Below are positions 55,365-64,000 of a DNA stretch of 64,000 bases, in pieces. The stretch is from the NCBI RefSeq assembly GCF_003711515.1, contig NW_021167084.1:1777932-1841931 (forward strand). The letters run 5' to 3'. The notes beneath the pieces are model-generated. The model saw only the letters and a list, made by a program, of their open reading frames with translations. It was not told the origin of the DNA and did not search any database. Made by a program: the position numbers and the translations under genes. Numbering within the stretch: the stretch's first letter is position 1; every line of letters starts with the position of its first letter. The DNA is from Sodiomyces alkalinus F11. Its lineage: Eukaryota; Ascomycota; Sordariomycetes; Glomerellales; Plectosphaerellaceae.

Positions 55365-56696
55365 GTTTGTAGACCCGGAATCGTGTGCGCGTGGCAAGCT
55401 ACTGTAGTTTTTTGTTTCGTCTCCAGTGGACGATGGTGGGTATAATGGGCAAAGCGAGAGGCTCTGGACCTGCACAGGATTGAGTAGCAGACGGGAGGGA
55501 GACCAGAGAGCAGGCGGATAACAAGCGATTGAATAGAGCGAATGTGAAGCAATAAAGACCGGGAGTGTCTGAGAGGAGAGTGAGTAAGATATAAGGGTAT
55601 GAAGTGGGAGAAGAATTGGAATTAGGCCTTGATGTTGTTATAGTGCACGAGCTGAACAAGATTGATGTGCCGGATGGGGTGGGAGGAGGTACTCAAGAAC
55701 TCAGGTAGTACCTGGTACAAACGAGTTGTCCTTCCAATGGGGAAGTGAGAAGAGCAAGTCACACACCATGGCGGATCCACATGAAATCAATGAGGGACCT
55801 GGGGAAGCTACCAGTCGAGACCTGGTGGCCAGTGACGTTGGAGGATGTCAAGGGCGGTAGGAGGGGTTTAAAGGGTTTGGTCTGGAGGGGCACCGTAAGG
55901 TTATCAGACATAGACACTGTGGCGGGCAGGACAGAACCACCCCCGAAGCGGATAATGCGCTGAGTCCAGATGCACTGTGTACCGTGACCCCTGGTGGTAT
56001 GGAAGGTGTGGGGGTCGAATGATGGAAGCAGGAAGGCAGCTGGTGCGCCTTGTACTCGGTAGTATACAGTACTTCGTACTTCGCGTTGGGTATTGGCTGC
56101 GTGGAACCAAGGCATCGTGCGAAATTGTACCTTAAGGTACCTACCTTAGGTACCGCAATGCCTCGCCATTGTACGAAAGTACGAAGTACCTTAGAAATAT
56201 GGTCACGCGTGTTTCGCTTTAAGTTGACCTGCCACGAGGGATGAGGTGCGTGACCCAATATGTCATTGTATGATGGATGCCTAGTGGACCTAATACGTAT
56301 CGATGTTTTATCCGTACCTTTTTGGGAAGAAGGCTTATTTCTGGAAGGAGATGACTGATTACCTAGGTTCAGGTAAAAAGTAACTGCGCCACCAGTTAGT
56401 TCACTGACGTCTTACCGCCTACCACTTTTGTTTGTCACCCTCCCACTATAGACCGGCACAATTCTCGACTCGACTCCTCCGTTTCCTTCTCCCTACAACG
56501 TGCGGATACACGAACAGGCAACACACAACGAGGCAACGAACCAAAGACCATTTCTTCCTCGCACCAATTTCAACCCTACGAGCTTTCCCTCTCCAGAAAT
56601 TTTGCGCTTTTTTGCACTCAGCTTCTCTTCGTCCCCTTTCCTTTCCCATCGCACCACTTCCACTCGCAGGAGAATCCGCAAGATCCTCCCTCAAAC
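55365..56696. other. Divergent promoter region of PIN1 and RPB9
   Basis: No gene was seen over 1.3 kb. It contains several palindromic words around 56055-56190. The last 250 bases before RPB9 are CT-rich. Confidence 0.55.
56127..56140. repeat. Perfect 14-bp palindrome
   Basis: GTACCTTAAGGTAC is identical to its reverse complement. A second related word (CTACCTTAGGTACC) follows at 56141-56154, and TACTTCGTAC-type words lie at about 56068-56080. Confidence 0.9.
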
Positions 56697-57842
56697 ATGT
56701 CGACGCCCGCGTCTACCGCCACCGATGACCACCAGGGCAAATCCGCGGTCGAACAGATCACCTTCCGATTCTGCTCCGAGTGCTCCAACATGCTCTACCC
56801 CAAGGAAGACGAAGAGACACACCGGCTTCAGTTCACCTGCCGTACCTGCCACTTCACCGAGCAAGCCACCTCGACCTGCGTCTTTCGCAACGTCATGAAC
56901 AACGCCGCGGGCGAGACGGCCGGCGTCACCCAGGACGTTGGCTCTGACCCCACGGTAGGTAATATTTCTTATGGTACTCAGTGGATGAAGGGGGAAGAGT
57001 GGGAGAAGTATGGCCGGACTTTCATCCCGGAGACCTGCCTCTGCTGCGGCGAGACGCTGCGTTGCGATCAGTGCCGGCAGGGATCTGACCTGTTTTACGT
57101 CGATGCGATTCCTGTGGCCGACCTGGGTTACCCCGAACATCCCTACATTCACGAGGGCGACGAGGAAAAGGCCCAGCTCTGTGGGGCAGCTTTCCACCTC
57201 GACATCACGGGCATTGGCCTCGCTCCTATTGATCAACCTGAACTGCTTCCCAAACATAATGCTGCAATGTCCCTCCACGAGGTCATCCTCCTGGCCGAGA
57301 ACGATCCCTTTGCTTGCTACGACGAGGAGCCAGAGCCCTCCAGCGCCATCACCGACAACGGTTCGACTTTTGATCCGATGGACGCAATCCTGAATACTCC
57401 CGGCCAGGGTGTATTCATGGGGGACTGGTAACGACAGCCACCGTGGCATTCTACATTCTTGTGCAACGATAACACCGGATTAGGAGCGACGCGACCTCGA
57501 TGAGACGACCTTTTTTTCCCCCGCCAAACCTTTTCTTTTAACTTGCCAGGATTCCCATTTTCTTTCTTTTTTTCCTTTAAATTGGACTTCACCTCGTTTC
57601 TTGGAAACCAGGCGGCTGACTGAACCTGTCCGGTCTAGCTCCCCCGCGAAATCATCAACTGCCCCCAGTGCAACCACAACGAGGCCGTATTCTTCCAATC
57701 CCAGCAGCGGAGTGCAGAAACGGGCATGGTGAGCACACAATCAACTACTTCAAGCATTCATTCAGCCTGCTGACCGTTTATTTCCTCCCAGAAACTTTTC
57801 TACGTTTGCTGCGAGTGCGGTCACATTTTCCAGACGCAGTGA
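56697..57842 (+). CDS. RPB9: RNA polymerase II subunit RPB9
   Basis: Exons 56697-56954, 57639-57728 and 57792-57842 encode 132 residues, close to the 122 of yeast. The N-terminal zinc ribbon has Cys26/Cys29 (FCSECSNMLYPKED) and Cys48/Cys51 (CRTC). The C-terminal TFIIS-like ribbon, from exons 2 and 3, has Cys94/Cys97 (NCPQCN), the family hallmark EAVFFQSQQRSAETGM, and Cys122/Cys125 (YVCCECGHIF). RPB9 affects start-site choice, transcription fidelity and recruitment of elongation factors. The splice sites are fixed by the conserved DPT-LP and TGM-KL junctions. The first intron (56955-57638, 684 bp) is much longer than others in this window and contains an open, codon-biased frame continuous with exon 1, listed separately. 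Without the splice the protein would lose its second ribbon. Confidence 0.9.
56955..57431 (+). other. Coding-like ORF within intron 1 of RPB9
   Basis: The RPB9 frame remains open for 158 codons past the exon-1 donor, to a TAA at 57429-57431. Codon use is strongly biased to C/G at third positions from about 56985 on, as in the real genes, and the composition looks like a globular, acidic protein. Visible features are a CLCCGETLRCDQC cluster (possible zinc site), GYPEHPYIHEGDEEKAQLCG, and a C-terminal end DPMDAILNTPGQGVFMGDW. No family was recognised. It could be an alternative 3' end of RPB9 (244 residues, first zinc ribbon plus this part), a nested gene from the ATG at 56985, or a captured gene fragment. 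The first 30 bases of the intron are not coding-like, which favours a nested or captured piece. Confidence 0.6.
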
Positions 57843-58421
57843 TGACATGATATGACGACTCTTATGTCATGCTACCCAGGCGGACGAGAACCCGTTGGAC
57901 ATGTTGACGAAAGAACCTGAAGAACCATATAAAACTTGGAAAGGCGGGAGGCGTTGCTGGATCGGTTTTATTTGGCATTGTAGCCTACATTGCCCTGCTT
58001 TCGGTATCGCGGTATGGCGTGCGGTGTTACTATTTCTGGCATTATACAGACGCTCAATACACTGGCATAATACGAATGTGATGGCAATGGTGATGTTGGT
58101 GGGTGTTGTTTCGATATTCTTTTCCTACTATCCACGAGTTCCATGTTTCTTCTCTGCTGAATTGTACAACGGGCCCCCAAACAAGTAGATGTGCCCGGTC
58201 ATCCACTTCCCAACCGGTAAACGCCGGCTCACGCAAAGAAAGAAAGAGAAACGTATTGTACACATCCGTCGTCGTGATGGACTCGGACTAGGTGTTTTCT
58301 TGGTCGGATCCTGTTCCTCCTCTTACACATTACAGGGTATGCTTCTTCTCGTTTTGCTTCCACGACTGCCGCTGCTGAGATGTCTCAAATAATCTTCGCG
58401 AGCCCTTCTTCGCGTATGCGT
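57843..58421. other. Convergent spacer of RPB9 and uL14m
   Basis: The 579 bases hold two 3' regions. No gene-like frame was accepted. Confidence 0.6.
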
Positions 58422-58957
58422 CTACGCATGCATAGGGGCCATGGACAAGATCTTGCTCCATTTCTTCCTCCTCAGTTCCTCTGCCACGACGCCGTTGATG
58501 CGGGTACCGACAGGGTCGCCGGCCTTGTTGATGAGGACGCAGGCGTTGTCGTCGAAGCGGATGACGGAGCCGTCGCGGCGCTGGGTCTTGTATTTCGTGC
58601 GGACGATGACGGCGTGGCGCATGTCGCCTCGGCGGACTTTGTTGGCTTGCGAGACGCCCACGCTGTCGGCGTTGCCGCGGTCTTTCTGGACGACTACGAC
58701 GATTCGGTCGCCTGAGAGGACAAGGTGGGTTAGCTCGAGAGTTGAAGTTGAAGACCGGGAGGGATAATGGTTCATTCGTACCGATGCGTGCGGCGCCTTT
58801 CCGTCCGACGACCATGGCGCACTCGACGAGGGCAGCGCCCGAGTTGTCGATGCAGTTGATTATTGACTATCGGCTTGTTAGATTTGTTTGGGACGGGTTT
58901 AACGGTTCGGCCGTGAGAGAGTAAGCTGGAAAAGCTCCTGACCTTTAATTGGATCAT
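58422..58957 (-). CDS. MRPL38: Mitochondrial large-subunit ribosomal protein uL14m
   Basis: Exons 58957-58943 (15 bp), 58866-58782 and 58711-58422 encode about 129 residues. The spliced start [16 protein letters not shown] is the ribosomal L14 signature, followed by [24 protein letters not shown] (seen across the second junction), [15 protein letters not shown] and [23 protein letters not shown]. uL14 lies at the subunit interface. It is mitochondrial rather than cytosolic because it is closest to bacterial L14 and matches yeast Mrpl38 in length; no cleavable presequence is seen, as in yeast. The gene is divergent from SET9, with starts 929 bp apart. Confidence 0.92.
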
Positions 58958-59885
58958 CTTGGCGGCTCTGGTCCTCCTCGCGAGGCTGGCGAAAGTCGAA
59001 CTCGTCGTTGTCTCTCCTCTCAATTCGAGAAAAACCCAAATTCAATGTTCAGACCGACGCAACTGGATCGTGAATCTGGAATGGAAATATGTGGTGCCGC
59101 ATCCGAAGAGTGGAGCTTTACTCAGCCACTCGCAGTGGCACTGCCAGCCACAGTTTGAGGCGGACAGCCAATAGCATGAGTCCCTGCTATCATCTACTCA
59201 CTACTTTCTCAGGAGCTCCTTCTCATACCTTAGCAGCGAAGTCAGGTAGGTATAGGGTAGTTTGTACTACCTACTTACAACTTCGTACGATCGCTTCCCT
59301 TTATTTCCCTCTTACCTCTTCTCACATTTCCTTTCTCAACACTCCCAAGTCCTTTGGGGACCGACATTAATGAACGAGAACAAGAAAAAGAAAAAGACAG
59401 ATAGTCTCATTTGAGACTTTCTATTGCGCTCCTTTAATTATCTTATTCATATACCATCTCCCTTGACCGACATCCTCCCTCTCTCCTACAACAGCCCAGG
59501 AGATTCAGATTGCCGACTCGTCATTCACTTCACCAACACCCCCAGAGCAGATACGACAACTAATTTTCATGAACTGACATTTTCCGATACTTCCTTTTCC
59601 GTTTAGGCAACTGCCTCTCGCTATCGTGTCGCCATACCCCATCCCTTGCCGACACCGTACTTTCCACATTGCTCTCCATTTCATTTCAGTCGGAAGTCTC
59701 GACCAAAGCCGCCTCATTGTTGGGAAATCTTGCCCGCATCTCACTCTCGAACAGGACCACCTGCTGCGACTGAGATTCTGGCATTCGGTATCTCTCTCTC
59801 GTCCTTATCGCTCCCTTCGAACCTCCTTTCCCTCTCCACAGTCCGCACTGGCATTGGACTCTGTGCGCTCGGTTGCCGAGACAAC
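58958..59885. other. Shared promoter region of uL14m and SET9
   Basis: No gene is present. From about 59420 to 59880 the plus strand is CT-rich (CATCCTCCCTCTCTCCTAC and similar), consistent with a long SET9 leader. AAGAAAAAGAAAAAGACAG at 59380-59400 is a purine tract. Confidence 0.55.
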
Positions 59886-62205
59886 ATGCCTGCCAAGGCC
59901 AAGGCTGCGAAGAGGAAGCCTCTGACCTTGGCGCAACTCGCCAGCTACGACGACATCTTGACCGATGCCCTTGTTGACCATGTACGTTGGTAGCTCCAGA
60001 TGGTGTTAAGGTGTCGCTCAATTGGACTTTCCTTCTGACCTCTGCTAGGCCTTTTACTGGACCACCATCCCCAAGAACCGTTCCTCCTACCACCCGTCCA
60101 GGGGTGTCCGAGAAGAGGAGATAAGCAAAATCATCCAGTCGGAGATTGTCCTCAACAAGGACCTCGCTGCCGCCGAAAGTAGGTTGCTCGCCACCGACGG
60201 CCTGAGCAAATTCTACAATGGCCTCAGGACGGACAAGGAGAAAGCCGACTTTCGCGGCCATCTGCGGCGATACATGCAGATCTATCTCCCCGATTCCCCC
60301 TGGGAGGTTAATTCGACCAACCGGTACACCATTGTATCGCACGAAGCTGCCATCACCGCACGTCGCTTCATTAAGAGGAACGAGACCATCAAGTACCTCG
60401 CCGGCATCCAAGTCGTCATCACGCCTGAAGAGGAGCGTGAGATGACGGCGCGGAAGAAGGACTTCAGCATCGTCGTCTCGTCCCGGAACAAGTGCGCCAG
60501 CCTGTTCATGGGCCCTGCCCGCTTCGCTAATCATGACTGCAAGGCCAATGCCAAGCTTGTGACGACGGGTCAGGCCGGCATTGAGATCATTGCCACCACC
60601 AGCATCGACGTCGGCGAGGAAATCACCGTCACCTACGCCGAGAATTACTTTGGTCCGAACAACTGCGAATGCCTTTGCAAGACATGCGAAGATCGCCATG
60701 TCAATGGGTGGGCCAGTACAGACCAGTCGCAGTCGGTCAAGCCCAGCATAGAAGGTGAGGGTGCGCCGACGCCGACCGAGGAATACTCGTTGCGTCGTCG
60801 GAGGCGGGACGATAGCGTCGACCGCGCCTCGCGCACCCTCACCCGCACCCCTGCGCTTACCCCAGATATGCGCCCGCGCATTTCCAAGTCGCGCCCCTCT
60901 CGAAAGTCGAGCAACCGAGACTCCCTCACCAGCGATGCCAGCAATCTCAACGCCGGCAATGCTCACTTTACCGGCAATGGTATTATAGCCGCCAACTCGC
61001 CCATGCTTCCGCCACCTCCTGCCTTCACAAATAAACGTACAGCCACCGATGCCATCATTACGCCGCCTTTCACGCCCTCGAAGAAATTGAAACTATCGGA
61101 GTCGCAGTCGGCTCCCATCCCCCTCGTCCTCGGAGGCTCCCGGAGTAGCTCTTCTTCGCAATCGGCCCGTAGTTCTTCGCTTGCCCCAGGTGATAGCGGG
61201 CCCTCCACAGACATCACATCGCCAGATCACGAGAGCCCCGATCCTCTCGTTATCTATTCACCCAGGCCAATGGAAGTCCCACGGAAAATCTCCGTTCTCA
61301 AGCAAGAGGACTCGGATGATTCGGCGGACGATGTCCTATCTCAGATGACCATGTACCACAGGCCGCGCGAAACATCCATCATGGATCGACGGCCTGACCG
61401 ACCAGTAAGGCCTGTTCCCGTCTCTGTTTCGGTTCTTCTTTCTTCTCCCGAGTTTTCCGGCCACATGGCGACGCCGCCATCCAGCCAAGAGTCGGCCTGC
61501 TTGGCTTGTGAGGAGGACTCGACCACGCTTGCTCTCAATGCTCCCACCGTCGAACCCATCGTCGACCCTGCTCCGACTATTGTCCATGTCGAGACCGTAG
61601 AGACGACAGAGGAACAAGAAAACGAAAAGGACGACCAAGGGAAACAAAGCATGACGTCTACGCGGGAAGGATCTGGGAGGAAGCGGAAGTATCAGAAGAG
61701 GCGATTTATCAAGGAAACCACGCCGCCTGCTCGTAATCGGGTACCCGGAGATTACACACTAACGCCGCTCCTCCTCTCAGAGCCCGAGATGGCGTGGATC
61801 CGATGCATGGTGTGCGAGAAAGCCTTCGTCCAAGCCAACGCCTATTTCACCAAGAGCTCTTGCCCTCGCTGCGAGCGGCACTCCAAGCTCTACGGCTACG
61901 TCTGGCCGAAGACGGAGAAGGCCGGTGCTCGGGACAAGGAGGAACGGATCCTCGACCACAGGATGATCCATAGATACCTGGATCCCGAGAGCGAGGCCAA
62001 GATCCGCGGTCGCAAGAGGCCGTCGTCGGTGCATGTATCGAAAGCGGAGGAGACTACCACCCCGACCATGTCTGACGAGCACCAGCCGGCGACGAAGCGT
62101 AGGGCCGTGGCTAGGGATGAGCCTGGCGGGTCGGAATCTCCTGCGTCCGCTGTCCGTCGTAGTGGACGGGCCAGGAGGGTGAGTAGCAGGATCGCCGCTT
62201 TCTGA
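59886..62205 (+). CDS. SET9: Histone H4 lysine-20 methyltransferase SET9 (SUV4-20 family)
   Basis: Exons 59886-59981 and 60049-62205 (phase 0) give about 750 residues. The N-terminal 100 residues have the family's LTLAQLASYDDILTDALVDH and YWTTIPKNRSSYHPSRG. The SET domain (about 120-235) shows IKYLAGIQV, FMGPARFANHDCKANAK (the NHDC pseudoknot motif) and VGEEITVTYAENYFG, followed by a CECLCKTCE post-SET zinc site. The rest is long, Ser/Pro-rich and probably disordered, with a late zinc-finger-like CMVCEKAF...CPRCERH at about 610-640 and a basic end (RSGRARRVSSR). It methylates H4K20, which supports checkpoint and heterochromatin functions. The start follows a CT-rich leader and fits the family N-terminus. 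Confidence 0.92.
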
Positions 62206-62806
62206 GGACGGGCGGATTGATTGACGGGATGCCAATTTTGGTTAGGGAACATAGTAGGTATGTAAGGTAGCGAAGTCGAGCGCATCGCTATCATGGATTC
62301 ATGTACACTATATATACTCATTCTTAAGACAACAGATGGACTGGTTTGGGTCGACGGCAAGGGCGAGCGCCTGGCGTAGAGCCAGTGTTCTATGGGCGTC
62401 TTCCGAGGGTGTTGAGAGGCGACCCCTCCGGTGCACTGATGGGCGTGGGAGCCGTATTATCGGGCATTATATCCGTACATTTTAACATATGTATTTCCCA
62501 ACATTTGTTGAGGCGTGTCTCTCCATTCACGTAAACCAAGAGGAGATATAATGAAGCACTTGATATTTGGCATCAATTAAGTATATATAGTAAGATCATG
62601 AAGGCCATCATGGGTTTTCAAGACCATGACATAATGCATACATGTAGACATAGGAAAGTTGAGTTCTAGAGTCAACTCGGGACGATGTGGTTCAGCTCCA
62701 TGTGCTTTACTGTTGTCAGGATCGGTAACAGAGCCCGAGGAACAGTCAAAGCAGGTGAAGGATGGCCCTTTGTCCACGCAGGAGAAGTGCTGATACATCT
62801 ATCTCA
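62206..62806. other. Convergent spacer, no gene seen
   Basis: About 600 bases with short frames only. It contains the 3' regions of SET9 and of the nuclease-jacalin gene. Confidence 0.6.
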
Positions 62807-64000
62807 TCACTGCCGCGCGTAGACAAAGGCCAACCTATCAATCTCGCTCCCACCGCGGCCCAGGAATCCAACGATGCCCCAGCCCGCGGGAGCCTTGAAG
62901 TGGGCACAGTCAGCGGTCGCCTGACCGGCCTTGAGCGAGCGACCCGCGCTGGTACGGGCCTTGATGTAGAAGATGCGCGTGCGGCCGTCGCGCTGGGCCT
63001 GGCACAGGGTGGCGTCGGACCAGACCTCACGGTCCGCGAGGCGTAGCTCGGCGAGCTGGCCGCCGGAGCCGCCGTGGGAGAAGGTGGACCCGTCGCTCAG
63101 GGAGAGGGACACGGCGTCGACGCGGGAGGCGCCGCGGAAGCGGATGACGGAGGCGCGGCGCGGGGTGGTGCCGACATGGAGGGAGGCGAGGGCGGCGGCG
63201 TCGGAGAACCAGGTTCCGTGGGGTCCGCCGTGGAAATCGGACTGGCGGAGCGTGGAGGGGAGGGACCAGGTGAAGTTGGCGGCCACGGGGTTGTGGTCGG
63301 AGAGGATGGCGCCGTTGGGCTGCAGGAAGCGGGATGCGTCGTACCGCCACGCTTCGGCACGAAGGTCGAGGAGGGGGCCCGGGCGGTAGAAGATCTTGTC
63401 GACGGTTTCGCAGTGGTCGGTGGTGCTGGGGTTGGTGCAGAGGGATTCGGCGGTGGGCTCGACGTTGTTGCGGATCAGCTCGACCCAGGGGTCCTTCATG
63501 GCGTTCTCGCGGCGGAAGATGCGGATGTCGTCGGCCGTGCGGGAGTAGCGGCTGTTGGTGTCGCCGGCGATGATGACGGCGTTGCCTGCGCTCCAGGCGT
63601 TGATGTAGGAGCTTAGCTGGCGCAGGTTGCTGGCGCGAGCGGCGAGGTCGGCGGCGCTGATACCAGCGTCGGCGTGGAGGTTGTAGACGTCGACGTAGGC
63701 GGCTCCTTCGGGGCCTGAGGCCAGGGCGACACGGACGAGGGTGAAGCCCTTGGGGGTCAGGCAGTCGGCGCCGGAGGTGTTGGAGCACTCGTTCCACTTT
63801 ACCCTGGTCTGGTCGATGAAGGGGTGGAGGGAAAGGGTGTTTAGGCCTGAGCCGAAGGGGACACCGCCTGAGGTGGGAGTGCGGTGAGGGAGGGTGGCGG
63901 TTGAGTAGAGGGCTGCATGGTAGTTGAAGTCCTGTGGAGGTTCGGGTTCCCGCCAAGTGTTAGAAACAGATGTGCATTCATCATCAGTTGGGAGAGTGTG
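62807..64000 (-). CDS. Secreted endonuclease/exonuclease/phosphatase domain fused to jacalin-like lectin (3' part)
   Basis: The last exon runs from 63931 to 62807 (375 codons); an acceptor (CCTCCACAG) lies directly upstream and the 5' exons are beyond the window edge. The first part is the end of an EEP fold: AAYVDVYNLHADAG, AVIIAGDTNSRYSR (the Asp-x-Asn metal/phosphate site) and ILSDHNPVAANF (the SDH active-site triad of DNase I and sphingomyelinase relatives). The second part, from about HGGPHGTWFSD, is a jacalin-like lectin: GGSGGQLAELRL, GRTRIFYIKARTSAG and GWGIVGFLGRGGSEIDRL. The fusion suggests a secreted phosphodiesterase or nuclease brought to a sugar-bearing surface. Whether it cuts nucleic acid, inositol phosphates or sphingolipid cannot be told; several fungal proteins with this pair of domains are known but uncharacterised. 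N-terminal signal peptide is not in the window. Confidence 0.8.
   Translation of the reverse strand, partial: HTLPTDDECTSVSNTWREPEPPQDFNYHAALYSTATLPHRTPTSGGVPFGSGLNTLSLHPFIDQTRVKWNECSNTSGADCLTPKGFTLVRVALASGPEGAAYVDVYNLHADAGISAADLAARASNLRQLSSYINAWSAGNAVIIAGDTNSRYSRTADDIRIFRRENAMKDPWVELIRNNVEPTAESLCTNPSTTDHCETVDKIFYRPGPLLDLRAEAWRYDASRFLQPNGAILSDHNPVAANFTWSLPSTLRQSDFHGGPHGTWFSDAAALASLHVGTTPRRASVIRFRGASRVDAVSLSLSDGSTFSHGGSGGQLAELRLADREVWSDATLCQAQRDGRTRIFYIKARTSAGRSLKAGQATADCAHFKAPAGWGIVGFLGRGGSEIDRLAFVYARQ

Noticed and set aside
56691..57449. 252-codon minus-strand frame over RPB9 exon 1 and intron 1
   Set aside because: It has no motif; it mirrors the biased codons of the plus-strand frame.
59686..60966. 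426-codon minus-strand open frame
   Set aside because: It is antisense to the SET domain of SET9 and has no motif.

Overview
This window is nuclear DNA of a filamentous ascomycete (Pezizomycotina, probably a sordariomycete). The genes are GC-rich at third codon positions, carry short introns (about 50-115 bp, mostly GTATGT/GTAAGT to CAG) and have CT-rich leaders. A 12.6-kb block of old transposons carries the CpA-to-TpA signature of repeat-induced point mutation (RIP), which is specific to filamentous ascomycetes. Species cannot be fixed from the sequence alone. All splice sites below were placed by eye, checking phase and family conservation at each junction; no RNA evidence was available.

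Layout. 0.6-3.4 kb: a convergent pair, a GT32 sphingolipid mannosyltransferase and the CLN3/battenin homologue BTN1. 3.6-16.2 kb: a RIP-degraded island holding (a) a Ty3/Gypsy chromovirus relic on the minus strand, with LTR, a single-frame gag-pol, zinc knuckle, protease, RT, RNase H, integrase and chromodomain, and (b) a Tnp2/CACTA-like DNA transposon relic on the plus strand. 18-23.5 kb: an SDR oxidoreductase, a secreted aspartic-protease-like protein with altered catalytic motifs, and an App1-type lipid phosphatase. 24.7-32.5 kb: a small Cys-rich membrane-tail protein, a Pex24/dysferlin-domain ER-peroxisome protein, and a zinc-repeat/coiled-coil protein. 33.8-38.9 kb: a GH64 beta-1,3-glucanase and a decayed MFS monocarboxylate-type transporter. 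40.5-43.7 kb: a calpain. 43.7-48.2 kb: gene-poor. 48.2-63.9 kb: a denser housekeeping segment with a HAUS3-like coiled-coil protein, an LrgA-LrgB fusion membrane protein, PIN1, RPB9, mitochondrial ribosomal protein uL14m, the H4K20 methyltransferase SET9, and the 3' part of a secreted nuclease/phosphatase-jacalin fusion cut by the window edge.

There is no gene cluster with a common pathway. The most unusual signals are: (1) a 159-codon ORF with clear coding bias inside the first intron of RPB9 and in frame with exon 1; (2) four tandem repeats of 41-46 codons, spaced in exact multiples of three, inside the pol of the chromovirus relic; (3) a whole gag-pol of about 5.5 kb that still holds one reading frame although RIP has placed many stops in it; (4) the loss of catalytic residues in the A1 peptidase-like protein; and (5) the truncated transporter pseudogene.
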